This document shows, one piece after another, positions 16,830 through 26,473 of a stretch of 64,000 bases of DNA (positions within the stretch are counted from its first letter, which is position 1; every line of letters begins with the position of its first letter). The DNA comes from Candidatus Gastranaerophilales bacterium (GTDB lineage: Bacteria; Cyanobacteriota; Vampirovibrionia; Gastranaerophilales; Gastranaerophilaceae). Position numbers and translations under genes: made by a program. Below the pieces are notes generated by a model, which worked only from the letters and a program-made list of their open reading frames with translations, searched no databases and was not told the origin of the DNA. The DNA lies in the NCBI GenBank assembly GCA_944325105.1, contig CALUYW010000008.1, positions 18,724-82,723 on the forward strand, written 5' to 3'.

Positions 16830-16996
16830 CACTCGTCTTCTTTTGGCTCTTCTTTTTCAACCCAGATATATGTTTGCTTAAATGCTCCCTTAAATGGGTT
16901 GTGCGAGTAGTCATAATCAACAAAAGGGTTTTTGACCCTGTTATTTATTGTGTTTGCTTTTTTATTTATATCTTTAAAGTATTCTCCAAGTTTCAT
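16826..16996 (-). CDS. Small hypothetical acidic-tailed protein
   Basis: A 56-residue protein beginning [18 protein letters not shown] and ending EEPKEDEC. It is hydrophilic with no recognisable domain. I prefer the ATG at 16996 over one at 17011; neither has a strong ribosome binding site. Its stop overlaps the end of the MalK-type gene. Composition is like neighbouring real proteins, so it may be genuine, but this is not certain. Confidence 0.45.
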   Translation of the reverse strand: MKLGEYFKDINKKANTINNRVKNPFVDYDYSHNPFKGAFKQTYIWVEKEEPKEDEC

Positions 16997-17082
16997 AATT
17001 TTTCCAACCATATATTCTTATCATGCTTATTATGGCACATGTAATTTTCTTTTAATGCCACCTGGGTATAGATTTAGCATTA

Positions 17083-17097
17083 GTACTAAAGTAGTAC
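17083..17097. promoter_or_regulatory. Inverted repeat before RND efflux operon
   Basis: GTACTA-AAG-TAGTAC is a perfect 6-bp-arm inverted repeat 68-82 bp upstream of the first efflux gene. It is suitable for a dimeric regulator such as TetR or MarR, but no such regulator gene is adjacent. Confidence 0.4.
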
Positions 17098-17164
17098 CAA
17101 CTTGTTGATTGAATATATTTTTAATGGTAGTATTTTATTTGAGGAGAAGCATTTTGAGGATATT

Positions 17165-18328
17165 ATGAAGAAAAAAGTAAGCATTGTTTTGCTTGTTATA
17201 ATTGCTCTTGTTGCATTTCGCTGGTGCAGCGGAAGGTTTGGCGAGTTCATGCGTGCAAAAATGATGGGTGCCATGATGACGCCAAAGGTAAAACTTTCTC
17301 AAGCAGGTGAAATTGAATATAAAAATGAAATAGAAGCTCCCGGTAGAATTGTTGCAAAGTACTCGGTTGACCTTGTTGCCAGAGTTGACGGGTACTTGCA
17401 GGAAAAAAGGTTTAACGAGGGTGATTTTGTTAAAAAGGGGCAGGTTTTATTTATTATTGAACCTCAGCAGTATTTAATTGCACTAAATAAAGCACAAGCT
17501 GACCTTGCAACCGCAAGAGCACAGGCAGTTAAAGCAAGTAAAGACTTTGCGCGTTCAAAAGAGCTTGTTGCAAAAGATTACATAGCAAAGTCAACTTATG
17601 ATGATACTTTAGCTCAAAGAGATGTAGCAAATGCCTCTGTTAAAGCTGCAATAGCTGCTGTGAATGACGCCAAAAGAAATTATAACTACACAAGAATAAC
17701 TTCTCCGATTGACGGCAGAATAGGTATGTTAAATGTCACCCAAGGTAATTATGTAAGCACTCAAAGCGGAGCTTTGGCGCGTGTCGTAAGCACTAATCCT
17801 ATTTATGTTACATATAGCGTTGATTCTAAGCAATTTGCAAATTTAAGGGACAATGAAATTATACCTGAAGATAAAAAAGAACAGCCCATAAGTGTCGAGA
17901 TTACTCTGCCTGATGGTACAAAGTACGAGCACAAGGGTGTAGAGGATTTTTGGGATAACCAAATCTCTCAAACAACAGGTACAATTGCACTTCGTGCAAC
18001 ATTTAAAAACCCTGACAATAAGCTTATCCCCGGGGATTTTGTAAAGGTAAAAGTTTATTCAAATAAATTAAATAAAAAATTAGTTGTCCCTCAGGACTGC
18101 GTCCTGCAAGATTCAGAAGGCAGATATGTATATGTGGTTGACAAAGATTCAATTGCAAGAAAAAAATACATAAAAGTTTCAAATGAGTATCAAAAATACT
18201 GGATAGTAACCTCAGGGCTAAATGCAGGAGAAGAGTACATATCGCAAGGCTTAGTAAAAGTTATGGCTGATAAGCCTGTTGTTGTACTAAAAGAAGATGA
18301 ACTTGTTAAGTTGAAGGATAAAAAGTAG
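17165..18328 (+). CDS. RND efflux periplasmic adaptor (membrane fusion protein)
   Basis: This AcrA/MexA-type adaptor links the inner-membrane pump with the outer-membrane channel. The 387-residue product has an N-terminal membrane/signal segment (MKKKVSIVLLVIIALVAF), a lipoyl half-motif VDLVARVDGYLQEK, an alpha-hairpin rich in Ala and Lys (about 100-170), the second lipoyl half TSPIDGRIGMLNVTQGNYV, then beta-barrel and membrane-proximal domains ending with VVPQDCVLQDSEGRYVYVV. There is no lipobox Cys. I chose the ATG at 17165, preceded by TTGAGGA, over upstream in-frame codons. First of three genes in the pump operon. Confidence 0.92.
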   Translation: MKKKVSIVLLVIIALVAFRWCSGRFGEFMRAKMMGAMMTPKVKLSQAGEIEYKNEIEAPGRIVAKYSVDLVARVDGYLQEKRFNEGDFVKKGQVLFIIEPQQYLIALNKAQADLATARAQAVKASKDFARSKELVAKDYIAKSTYDDTLAQRDVANASVKAAIAAVNDAKRNYNYTRITSPIDGRIGMLNVTQGNYVSTQSGALARVVSTNPIYVTYSVDSKQFANLRDNEIIPEDKKEQPISVEITLPDGTKYEHKGVEDFWDNQISQTTGTIALRATFKNPDNKLIPGDFVKVKVYSNKLNKKLVVPQDCVLQDSEGRYVYVVDKDSIARKKYIKVSNEYQKYWIVTSGLNAGEEYISQGLVKVMADKPVVVLKEDELVKLKDKK

Positions 18329-18339
18329 CGGTATAGAGT

Positions 18340-21300
18340 ATGTTTTCAAAGTTTTTTATAGACAGACCAAGATTTGCAATTGTAATCTCGCTTGTAATCA
18401 CTTTAGCGGGTTTAATTGCTCTTAAGGGACTGCCTTTTGAACAATATCCTACAATTACACCTCCTCAGGTAATTGTTTCCGCTACGTACCCCGGTGCAAG
18501 TTCTGATGTTATAGAGTCAACAGTTGCTGCCCCCATTGAATCTGCCGTAAACGGTGTAGAGGATATGCTCTATATGACATCCAGCTCAAAAAACGGCAGC
18601 TATAAGTTGAGTATTTACTTTAAAGTTGGTACAAATCCGGATATGGCGGTAGTAAATGTCCAAAACAAGACTTCTCTTGCAACCGCTCGTTTGCCCGACG
18701 AGGTTAAAAGATACGGTCTTACAATTAAAGAATCTACCGCAGGTGCGGGTCTTGTAATCTACAAGGTTTTTTCTCCCGACGGTTCAAAGAGCCTTGTTGA
18801 CCTTGCAAACTACGCATCAATATTTATAAAAGACGAACTTGCCCGTGTTGAGGGTATTGGTGAAGTTGTAGTATTTGGCGGCAGAGATTACGCTATGCGC
18901 ATTTGGTTGGATGCTCAAAAGCTTGCTGCGCTTAATATTTCACCTGCTGATGTTAACGCCGCAGTTGCCGCTCAAAACGCTCAAGTGCCTGCAGGTAACA
19001 TTGGTAACGAGCCTCTTGTAAATAAAAAAGATATGTCTATAGTTTTAAGGACTTCAGGCAGATTAAAGACGGTTGAAGAATTTGAAAATATTATTGTAAA
19101 ATCTAACCCTGACGGTTCTGTTATTAAAGTTTCTGATGTTGCAAAAGTCGAGCTTGATTCAGAAACTTATGATTACTTAGGGCGTGTTGACTTGCAGCCT
19201 GTTGCGGTTATTCAGGTAATTCAACTTGCAGACGCCAACGCAGTTGAGCTTGCAAATAATTGTAACAAAAAAATGGAAGAGCTCTCTAAGGGTTTTCCTG
19301 AGGGCATAGCTTATGAAGTATTCAGGGATTCAACGGATTTTATCAAAGAATCATTAAGTGAAGTTATAAAGGCAATTGTTCTTGCAATATTTCTTGTAAT
19401 TATGGTTGTGTACCTCTTTTTGGGAGACGTCAGAGCGTCTTTCATTCCGTTTGTTGCAATTCCTGTATCTTTAATAGGTACAATAATTATTTTTGCAATA
19501 CTTGGTTTTTCGATAAATACCCTGACGCTTTTTGGCTTTGTGCTTGCGGTAGGTACTGTAGTAGACGATGCTATCGTTGTTATTGAAAACGTACAAAGAC
19601 ACATTGAGGCGGGGCTTTCGCCGCGTGATGCAGCTATAATTTCAATGGATGAGGTTTCAGGTGCGGTCTTAGCTACCTCTCTTGTTTTGATGGCGGTTTT
19701 TGTTCCTGTTGCCTTTATCCCCGGTATCACGGGTAAAATGTATCAGCAATTTGCAGTTACAATTGCTGTTTCAATTGGTTTTTCAACCCTTGTAGCCCTT
19801 ACATTGGCCCCAGCGTTGTGCGCTACCATCTTAAAATCAAAAGACGAGTTGCCAAAAAGAACTTTCTTTAATAAATATAGAGAACTCTACAGGGATTACT
19901 GGTCGCACAACCAAAATCTTCAAGGTATAGCGCTTATTAAGGCGTGGGGTGAGTTTTTTGCTACCGCTTGGGATGTTACAATTAAAAAATTCAACAGAAT
20001 GTTTGACAGAATAAGAGATACATACATTGAGGGTTCTAAATACTATATTGAAAAACCCTCCAGAACAAAAATTACATACGTTGCTCTTGTTGTTGCGCTT
20101 TTGTTCTTGTTTAAAATAATTCCCACGGGCTTTTTGCCTAACGAGGATTCGGGTGCTTTATTTACAAGTGTTCAGCTAAAAGACGGTTCTTCTTTGTCTA
20201 AGACTATGTCTATAACAGATGAACTTGAAAAAGATATTAAAAAAATCCCCGGTGTGCATAACGTCCTTGGCTTAGAGGGTATTAACGGTCAAAATACATC
20301 GATGATTATTACCCACTTTGAACCTTGGGAAGAAAGACGAGCAGTGCCTTGGTATAAGCAAATCTTTATGAGTAAAGAGAAAAAATATCAGTCTAAAAAA
20401 ACACTTGATGATATTCGCTCAAATGTAAATGCTCTGAGTGCAAAATATCCTAACGCAAAGATATTTTCTTTTATACCTCCTGCAATTACGGGTCTTAGTA
20501 TGTATGGCGGTTTTGAGTATCAGCTTTTGGATAAAGCAAATAGAACTCCGCAGGAGCTTAATGATGAAGCCAATAAACTTATCTACGAAGCTAACAGAAG
20601 CTCTGTTGTAACGGGTGTATTTACTCAGTTTAACGCTAATATTCCTCAGTTTTTGATTAATATTGACTACGCAAAAGCTCTTGCTCAGGGTATTCCTGTA
20701 AATGAGATATATACTGCTTTATCTTCACAGTTTGGTCAGACTTATGTTAATGACTTTAACCTGTATGGTCGTGTTTTCCGTGTTGTTTTGCAGGCTCAGG
20801 AGGCTTTTCGTTCCGCACCTGCTGATATGGGCAAGGTTTATATTAAATCTTCTGACGGCAAGTCATCTCCTCTAAGTTCGGTTGTAAGAATTGAACCTGT
20901 AACAGGGCCCTATGATATTACAAGGTTTAATATGTATAAATCCGTTCAGATAAGCGGTAACCCTGCAAAAGGAAAAAGCTCGGGTCAGGCAATTAAGGAA
21001 ATGGAGAGAATTTCAAATGAGATTTTGCCCGAGGATATGACTTTTGCTTGGTCAGGTACAAGTTTGCAGGAAATTGAATCAAGCGGACAGACAACGGTTG
21101 TACTTGCAATGTCGCTGATATTCGTTTATTTGTTCTTGGTGGCATTGTATGAGAGCTGGATGCTTCCTGTAGGTGTTATGTTGATTGCACCTATTGCAAT
21201 GCTTGGTGCACTTTTATTCCAATATATTGCGGGCTACTCGCTTGACCTGTACGCTCAAATAGGGCTTATTATGTTAATCGGTCTTGCTGCAAAACAGGCG

Positions 21301-21636
21301 ATTTTGATTATCGAGTTTGCAAAAACCGCCCGCGAAGAACAAGGGATGAGTATATTTGACGCTGCAATTGAGGCTGCAAGGATAAGATTTAGGGCAGTTA
21401 TGATGACAGTAATAGCCTTTATTTTAGGTATGCTGCCTCTTGTCTTTGCCGTAGGCCCAGGGGCTGAGAGCCGTCGTTCTCTTGGTATGACAGTTTTTGG
21501 CGGTATGATAGCAGCTGCTATTGTAGGTACCATCCTTGTTCCGGCATTTTACGTTGTAATTCAACAGGCAAGAGAAGATGCTGCTAAAAAACGACGCGAG
21601 AAAAATGCTAAAAAGGGAAATAACCATGACGCGTAG
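18340..21636 (+). CDS. RND (HAE1) multidrug efflux inner-membrane pump
   Basis: AcrB/MexB-like proton-driven pump. It begins [20 protein letters not shown], as the family does. The proton-relay aspartates are in [16 protein letters not shown] (about residue 405) and the matching lysine in [16 protein letters not shown] near 980. At 1098 residues it is some 50 longer than AcrB; much of the excess is in the cytoplasmic loop after TM6 (from [13 protein letters not shown] to [11 protein letters not shown], about 505-565), with a smaller insertion near residue 670. The adaptor gene ends 11 bp upstream and tolC overlaps its end. Substrates are unknown; the subunit set resembles drug/bile efflux systems. 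Confidence 0.95.
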   Translation: MFSKFFIDRPRFAIVISLVITLAGLIALKGLPFEQYPTITPPQVIVSATYPGASSDVIESTVAAPIESAVNGVEDMLYMTSSSKNGSYKLSIYFKVGTNPDMAVVNVQNKTSLATARLPDEVKRYGLTIKESTAGAGLVIYKVFSPDGSKSLVDLANYASIFIKDELARVEGIGEVVVFGGRDYAMRIWLDAQKLAALNISPADVNAAVAAQNAQVPAGNIGNEPLVNKKDMSIVLRTSGRLKTVEEFENIIVKSNPDGSVIKVSDVAKVELDSETYDYLGRVDLQPVAVIQVIQLADANAVELANNCNKKMEELSKGFPEGIAYEVFRDSTDFIKESLSEVIKAIVLAIFLVIMVVYLFLGDVRASFIPFVAIPVSLIGTIIIFAILGFSINTLTLFGFVLAVGTVVDDAIVVIENVQRHIEAGLSPRDAAIISMDEVSGAVLATSLVLMAVFVPVAFIPGITGKMYQQFAVTIAVSIGFSTLVALTLAPALCATILKSKDELPKRTFFNKYRELYRDYWSHNQNLQGIALIKAWGEFFATAWDVTIKKFNRMFDRIRDTYIEGSKYYIEKPSRTKITYVALVVALLFLFKIIPTGFLPNEDSGALFTSVQLKDGSSLSKTMSITDELEKDIKKIPGVHNVLGLEGINGQNTSMIITHFEPWEERRAVPWYKQIFMSKEKKYQSKKTLDDIRSNVNALSAKYPNAKIFSFIPPAITGLSMYGGFEYQLLDKANRTPQELNDEANKLIYEANRSSVVTGVFTQFNANIPQFLINIDYAKALAQGIPVNEIYTALSSQFGQTYVNDFNLYGRVFRVVLQAQEAFRSAPADMGKVYIKSSDGKSSPLSSVVRIEPVTGPYDITRFNMYKSVQISGNPAKGKSSGQAIKEMERISNEILPEDMTFAWSGTSLQEIESSGQTTVVLAMSLIFVYLFLVALYESWMLPVGVMLIAPIAMLGALLFQYIAGYSLDLYAQIGLIMLIGLAAKQAILIIEFAKTAREEQGMSIFDAAIEAARIRFRAVMMTVIAFILGMLPLVFAVGPGAESRRSLGMTVFGGMIAAAIVGTILVPAFYVVIQQAREDAAKKRREKNAKKGNNHDA

Positions 21637-23338
21637 ATTTTTGTCTTATTTTATAATATTCAATCTGATTTTTCTTAACTGTTTGCCTACTTTTGCGCAA
21701 GAAAATGAAGCAAGCTGGCATGAGGGCATAAGTTTGGAAAATGAGTATCTTGCATACGCAAAAGCTCAAAATAAAGAAAAAAATGTAGGCTTTTTTAAAA
21801 AAGACAAAAAAGAAACTACTGAAGAGGCAAAACGCGAGAAAAAGACATTTGAATTTTTCAAAAAAAGAGAGAAAAAAGATGTTGAACAGGTAGCAAAAGC
21901 ACCTGTAGAAAAGCAAGAGCAAAACAAAGAAACAATTGCAAAAAAGCAAGAAGTTAAAAAGTCAAAAAAAGAAAAGAAGAAAAAAGAAAATAAATACGAT
22001 GAATATCTAATCCCGATTGACGGTTATATGCCTGTGGGCAACAGTTCTGATAAGTCTATAACCATAGCAGGTTCGGTGCAAAAAACTCTTGAACTGAATC
22101 TTGCGGATTGCCTTGAGCTTGCTCTTATCAACAACCCAAAAATTAAGGCGGCTTATGCTAACGCCGAGGCTATGAAATTTAGAAAAGGTCAGACTTTATC
22201 CAACTATTCTCCCGTTGTAAATCTTCAGGGCGGAATATCAAGGATTAAGCCTGATATGAGCAACTTTAGAAGCAGGGGTTTTGTAATTGACCCGTTTACA
22301 AAGTATGTAATGGGCACAATAGGCATATCTCAGCTTGTTTATGACTTTGGATATACTCAAAATCAATATTCAATAGATAAACTCAACTGGGAGTCTTCTA
22401 AGTCAAATATTGATTCTGTTGTAAATGAAGTAGTGTGCCAATTGAAAGATGCATACTATAATCTGATATACGCCATTGAGGCAAAAAGAGTGGCTCAAGA
22501 AACCCTTGAGCAGTTTGAAATTATGTACAATCAGGCGCTTGCTTTCTATGAAGTCGGAACAAAGCCAAAAGTTGATGTTACGATTGCTCAGGTTAACATG
22601 GAAGATGCCAGAGCAAAGCTTATAAGTGCAAGCAATAATGTAGATATTGCAATTTCAAATTTGAATAATTTAATGGGGCTGCCTTTTATACCTCCTTATA
22701 TTATTGATACGTCCGCACCTTTTCAGGATGTTGATATAGACATGAGGCGTGCTGTTGAAATTGCAAATGAAGCCCGCCCTGAGCTTAAGATTGCAAAAAT
22801 TAATGTGGAAACGGCTGACCAAGCGGTGAAACTAGCCAAGAAAACGTATTTTCCATCGCTAAATTTCGAGGCAAATTATTCAATAGGCGGTGTTAACAAT
22901 ACAATTGCAGATACTAACTGGTGGGACTTTGGCGGGTATTTAACATTTCCTGCGATTAACCCTTTTCTTATCAGAAACCAGATAAAAGAAGCTCGTGCTC
23001 AGCTTGAAAAGCAAAAATATGACTCAAAGGCTACTGTAAATGATGTGTATTATGACATTCAAAGCACTTATGTAAAATTGGTAGACGCCAAGCAAAGAGT
23101 TCCTGTAGCAAAGTTGGCGGTTAAAAAAGCAAAAGAAAACTACGAACTTTCACAAGGCAGGTATAGAGTTGGTGTAAGTGATGCGATTGAGTACAAAGAG
23201 GCTCAAATCCAGTATTATGACGCCAGATTGTCTTATCTCAACACAATTTATCAATTTAACAGTGCAAAGGCCAATCTTGAGCGCGCCATAGGACAGACTT
23301 TGCCTGCGATAGACAGTTCGGGCGAGGACGAAATTTAG
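21626..23338 (+). CDS. TolC-family outer-membrane efflux channel with charged N-terminal extension
   Basis: The protein (570 residues from the ATG at 21626, which overlaps the pump stop by 11 bp and follows AAAAGGG) has a signal peptide ending TFAQ near 24. The two TolC repeats follow from about residue 150: [20 protein letters not shown], then long helices ([27 protein letters not shown]), beta-barrel strands and the second repeat from [18 protein letters not shown]. Unusually, residues about 45-125 are a Lys/Glu-rich low-complexity segment (for example [13 protein letters not shown]) not found in classical TolC. It would sit in the periplasm near the mature N terminus. Last gene of the pump operon. 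Confidence 0.9.
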   Translation: MTRRFLSYFIIFNLIFLNCLPTFAQENEASWHEGISLENEYLAYAKAQNKEKNVGFFKKDKKETTEEAKREKKTFEFFKKREKKDVEQVAKAPVEKQEQNKETIAKKQEVKKSKKEKKKKENKYDEYLIPIDGYMPVGNSSDKSITIAGSVQKTLELNLADCLELALINNPKIKAAYANAEAMKFRKGQTLSNYSPVVNLQGGISRIKPDMSNFRSRGFVIDPFTKYVMGTIGISQLVYDFGYTQNQYSIDKLNWESSKSNIDSVVNEVVCQLKDAYYNLIYAIEAKRVAQETLEQFEIMYNQALAFYEVGTKPKVDVTIAQVNMEDARAKLISASNNVDIAISNLNNLMGLPFIPPYIIDTSAPFQDVDIDMRRAVEIANEARPELKIAKINVETADQAVKLAKKTYFPSLNFEANYSIGGVNNTIADTNWWDFGGYLTFPAINPFLIRNQIKEARAQLEKQKYDSKATVNDVYYDIQSTYVKLVDAKQRVPVAKLAVKKAKENYELSQGRYRVGVSDAIEYKEAQIQYYDARLSYLNTIYQFNSAKANLERAIGQTLPAIDSSGEDEI

Positions 23339-23607
23339 TCTGCAAAAAAGTTAATAAAAATAAAGTAATATAAAAACCCTAAAGCAGCTGCCATAAGCTG
23401 CTTTTTGTATGTATTTTTACTCATGAAATAAAAAGCTAATGTGATTAAAAATAATGCCAAGGATGTACTTCTGAATTTATTTGTACTGATATATATAAAG
23501 GGCAAAAAGTCAAAAATTATTTTTGGTAAAAAAGTCAGAACAATTAGCGCTATGACTAAAAAAAGCGTTCCTATCCAAAAAAAAGAGTTGTCTTTATTTC
23601 TTTCCAT
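23335..23607 (-). CDS. Small multi-spanning membrane protein
   Basis: A 90-residue protein with about three hydrophobic segments (FFWIGTLFLVIALIVLTFL, SLALFLITLAFYFM, AALGFLYYFIFINFF). No known domain. Its stop overlaps the tolC stop by 4 bp in convergent orientation. No clear ribosome binding site is seen. Plausible gene of unknown role. Confidence 0.5.
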   Translation of the reverse strand: MERNKDNSFFWIGTLFLVIALIVLTFLPKIIFDFLPFIYISTNKFRSTSLALFLITLAFYFMSKNTYKKQLMAAALGFLYYFIFINFFAD

Positions 23608-23739
23608 AAATACCTTTGTATGAATTGTAACACAAAATTTACATTTTTGTTAAATATTTCGTTTTACCTGTCACATGAAAAATTTTTTGTTGCAAATAGC
23701 TTGTTAGAATTCCTTTGTTACAAGTTAAAGGAGGTACAG

Positions 23740-23982
23740 ATGGCTAAAAGTGAAGTTATTAAAGATGTTTTTTCAAAAATGGCTAATCTTACAGGCACGC
23801 TTGCGGATTATGCCAAGACAAAGAACAAAAAAACTTTTATTTACAATTTTCTACTTGAGCTGATAGACATAAAAGGAGTGGAAGAAGAGGAAGAAAAAGC
23901 CCTTGTCGAAAGTTTGATAGCTTTTATCGAATCTTTTGTTAAATTATTTTCTATCGCAAGGCAATGCTTTTCTAAAAAATAA
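23740..23982 (+). CDS. Small helical hypothetical protein
   Basis: An 80-residue protein starting MAKSEVIKDVFSKMANL, with an ideal AAAGGAGG before the ATG at 23740; in-frame codons farther upstream are ignored for that reason. The sequence is all-helical, with an acidic turn GVEEEEEKALVESL in the middle. There is no known family. It is a single-gene unit closed by a strong terminator, which supports its being real. Confidence 0.7.
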   Translation: MAKSEVIKDVFSKMANLTGTLADYAKTKNKKTFIYNFLLELIDIKGVEEEEEKALVESLIAFIESFVKLFSIARQCFSKK

Positions 23983-23998
23983 TCTCTCTGCTCGTTTT

Positions 23999-24034
23999 AA
24001 CTCCCTTTTTTATTTACAAGAAGGGAGTTTTTTT
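23999..24034 (+). terminator. Intrinsic terminator
   Basis: AACTCCCTT (23999-24007) and AAGGGAGTT (24021-24029) pair, followed by a T run. It ends the small helical gene and may also serve the convergent ABC exporter gene. Confidence 0.8.
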
Positions 24035-25799
24035 AAAATTTTGATAAATCAACAAGATGTTTAAAAGACGGGTGCTTTTTATAGAGATGCTCAAGGGTGC
24101 CTATGTCAATTATCTTGCCATTGTCTATATAAATAAGTTTGTCGCAGTCTTTAAGTGTTTTTATCCTGTGCGCTATTGCTATTACCGTTTTAGTTCCTCT
24201 AATTTGCTCAAGTGTTTTGCTTATTTCATTTTCTGCTTCAACATCAAGAGCTGCCGTTGCTTCATCGAGCATTATTATGTTTCTTTCAAAGTAAAATGCG
24301 CGAGATAGTGCAATTCTGTGTTTTTGCCCGCAAGAGAGGTTGGAGGGGTTCTTTTTAAGGTCATTATATATTTGTTCTCCCAATCCTGCATTTTTAAGAG
24401 CGAGTTTTATTTTTTCAAAGTTATAGTTGTTAATTTTATTTTCATCAGGTTCAAAGACAACATTTTGCCATATAGTTTTAAATGGTAGTGAAAATTCTTG
24501 CGAGAGAATGCTTATGTTGTTTTGCCACATTTTAGTGTTTTTATTATCAAGCGTTGTGTTATCAATTTTTATTTCACCACTGCAGGGTTTTAAAAGTCCG
24601 CAAATAAGGTTAAAAAGTGTTGTTTTTCCACTGCCCGAGAGCCCTGTAATCCCTACAAATTCACCTTTTTTGATTTCAAAATCAATGTTTTTTAGCACTT
24701 CTTTGTTGTGTTCATAGTAAAAATTTACTCCCAAAAAGGCTATTTTATCTTCAAATATAAGGGGGGTTGTGATTTTTTCCTGTATTGAGTTTGTAATGTT
24801 AATCGATTTTATTGTGTTTAAAAACCATTGAGCCTCGTATTTTGAGCTATTTATGCCATAAAGACAATTTTGAGTTTTATTGATTGTTGGTACAATTCTT
24901 AAAATTACTGCTGCAATGGCTGCAAGCCCAGCGCCAAGTGCACCTGTGTCCGGGTTATTTACCAGCTGCAGGATGACAAACAGTACAAAAGTGCTCATAA
25001 CTCCAATTTCTGTAAAATATGTCGGCATTGCCCTGTTTGTATTCATACTGCTTTTGCATTTTGTGTATTGCTTTTGTATTCTACTTGCTACGTTTGCAAA
25101 ATCATTTTCTTTGTCGTAAATAATAACTTCTTTTTGTGAATCAATTGTTGCAAGTGTAAAGTTTTGTTTTTTTCTGTCTGCAATATTCAGACTTTCGCCG
25201 TATTTTTTTGCTTTGGTTTTGAAGTATTTACTCTCTATGAGCCAAATTGTAAAAATAAAGGCAGAAATAACAACTGCTGTTGTTTTGAATTTGACAAAAA
25301 GATACAGGATTATTCCAAATGCGACTATAAGATTTACAATAAGAGATAACACCGAGCCTACAAAGTCGTTCATTATTATGTTTATAGATTCACTTAAAAT
25401 TCTTTGCTTGTCTGATTTTAGTATTTTACTTGTAAGCAGGTAGTTTTGACCGATAAAAAGTTTATAGTTTTTTTCAAAAATTTTGTTTGTAATTTTTGCT
25501 ATAAGTCCGTTTTGAAATTTGATGTATAAAATCATAAATACATCTTTAAAAATGTATGTAAAGGCTACCATTAAGCCAAGCAAAAGAAGTAACTTGGGAC
25601 TGTTTTGTATATTTAGTACGTTAAAGATTGGGATAGGAGTTTTATTTGTGCTTAATAAAATTGCAAAAGAGTATATAAGCGATAAGCCTAAAAACTCAAA
25701 TCCTGCAGCAATTAGGGATAATATTAAAAGAAAAGACAGTTTAAATCTGAATTCTTTCGCAAAAGTATTTATGAAATCTATAAAAACCCCGATAAACAT
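24033..25799 (-). CDS. ABC exporter, fused membrane and ATPase domains
   Basis: The 588-residue half-transporter has an N-terminal membrane domain with about six helices (1-310) and an ATPase domain with Walker A ITGLSGSGKTTLFNLICG near 382, signature NLSCGQKHRIALSRA (a Cys in place of the usual second Gly of LSGGQ) and Walker B NIIMLDEATAALD near 505, then H-loop IAIAHRI. The layout resembles lipid or lipid-oligosaccharide flippases such as MsbA and PglK; the cargo cannot be told. It would work as a homodimer in the inner membrane. A divergent 50-bp promoter region separates it from the next gene. Confidence 0.88.
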   Translation of the reverse strand: MFIGVFIDFINTFAKEFRFKLSFLLILSLIAAGFEFLGLSLIYSFAILLSTNKTPIPIFNVLNIQNSPKLLLLLGLMVAFTYIFKDVFMILYIKFQNGLIAKITNKIFEKNYKLFIGQNYLLTSKILKSDKQRILSESINIIMNDFVGSVLSLIVNLIVAFGIILYLFVKFKTTAVVISAFIFTIWLIESKYFKTKAKKYGESLNIADRKKQNFTLATIDSQKEVIIYDKENDFANVASRIQKQYTKCKSSMNTNRAMPTYFTEIGVMSTFVLFVILQLVNNPDTGALGAGLAAIAAVILRIVPTINKTQNCLYGINSSKYEAQWFLNTIKSINITNSIQEKITTPLIFEDKIAFLGVNFYYEHNKEVLKNIDFEIKKGEFVGITGLSGSGKTTLFNLICGLLKPCSGEIKIDNTTLDNKNTKMWQNNISILSQEFSLPFKTIWQNVVFEPDENKINNYNFEKIKLALKNAGLGEQIYNDLKKNPSNLSCGQKHRIALSRAFYFERNIIMLDEATAALDVEAENEISKTLEQIRGTKTVIAIAHRIKTLKDCDKLIYIDNGKIIDIGTLEHLYKKHPSFKHLVDLSKF

Positions 25800-25839
25800 A
25801 AAGGATAAAATTTTCCTTGAAAAAATGATTATAGTTAAT

Positions 25840-25845
25840 TATACT
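25840..25845 (+). promoter_or_regulatory. -10 box of RNase H-like gene, leaderless arrangement
   Basis: TATACT ends 7 nt before the ATG at 25853, with no Shine-Dalgarno between. Opposite-strand TATAAT boxes for the ABC exporter overlap the same region. Confidence 0.4.
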
Positions 25846-25852
25846 CTTAAAT

Positions 25853-26473
25853 ATGGTTGAAAAGTCAAGAAAACAAAATTTCTTCATAGGGTTGTCGTTG
25901 TCAAACTCTTCTAACTATGACAGTTCGGTTTGCGTTTTAGATAGAAATTCTAAAATCTTGCTTTTGGACAAGTTTTACTTTGCTCAAGATATTGAATTGT
26001 TTTTGAACACTTCTCCTTATATTCATAATTCTATTGTTTGCGTCTCTGTGCCTTATGATAACTCTTTGCTTGACGGTAAATGGAGAATACACTCAAAAAA
26101 CTATAAAATGCTCGGCGATTATTTTAAGGTAAACAGGTATAAATGGACAAAAAGACTCTCCAACAGGCTTTGTGATGTATTGCTAAATATAAAAGAAGAA
26201 GGTATAGAGATATACAGGTGTGATATTAATCAATTAAGACAGGCATACGGACTTGGTGCTCATTATCTTGCAAGAACTTCTCCAGATTGCAAGAGTTTAC
26301 AAAATTCGCTTAAATTAAAATACGGTTTTGATGAACTTCCCGATAACATGCTTGCGGCATCTTCGCTTGAGGCAATAGTTTGTGCCATGTTTGCAACTTA
26401 TATTGCAGATGGTGAAGACACGAAAACATTGTACGAATTTGAAGGTCTCAAAGCTCTTGCTAAGCCGTTTTAA
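25853..26473 (+). CDS. Hypothetical protein, possible DUF429-like RNase H fold
   Basis: A 206-residue protein. The first strand (FFIGLSLSN), the ligand or nuclease loop (VCVSVPYDNSLLDGKWRIHS) and the final helix (LAASSLEAIVCAMFATYIA) are arranged like DUF429 proteins, predicted RNase H-fold enzymes. If this is right, the first-strand acidic residue is replaced by Ser, so activity may be altered. The relation is tentative. It converges on the GH57 gene, with which it abuts with no gap. Confidence 0.5.
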   Translation: MVEKSRKQNFFIGLSLSNSSNYDSSVCVLDRNSKILLLDKFYFAQDIELFLNTSPYIHNSIVCVSVPYDNSLLDGKWRIHSKNYKMLGDYFKVNRYKWTKRLSNRLCDVLLNIKEEGIEIYRCDINQLRQAYGLGAHYLARTSPDCKSLQNSLKLKYGFDELPDNMLAASSLEAIVCAMFATYIADGEDTKTLYEFEGLKALAKPF

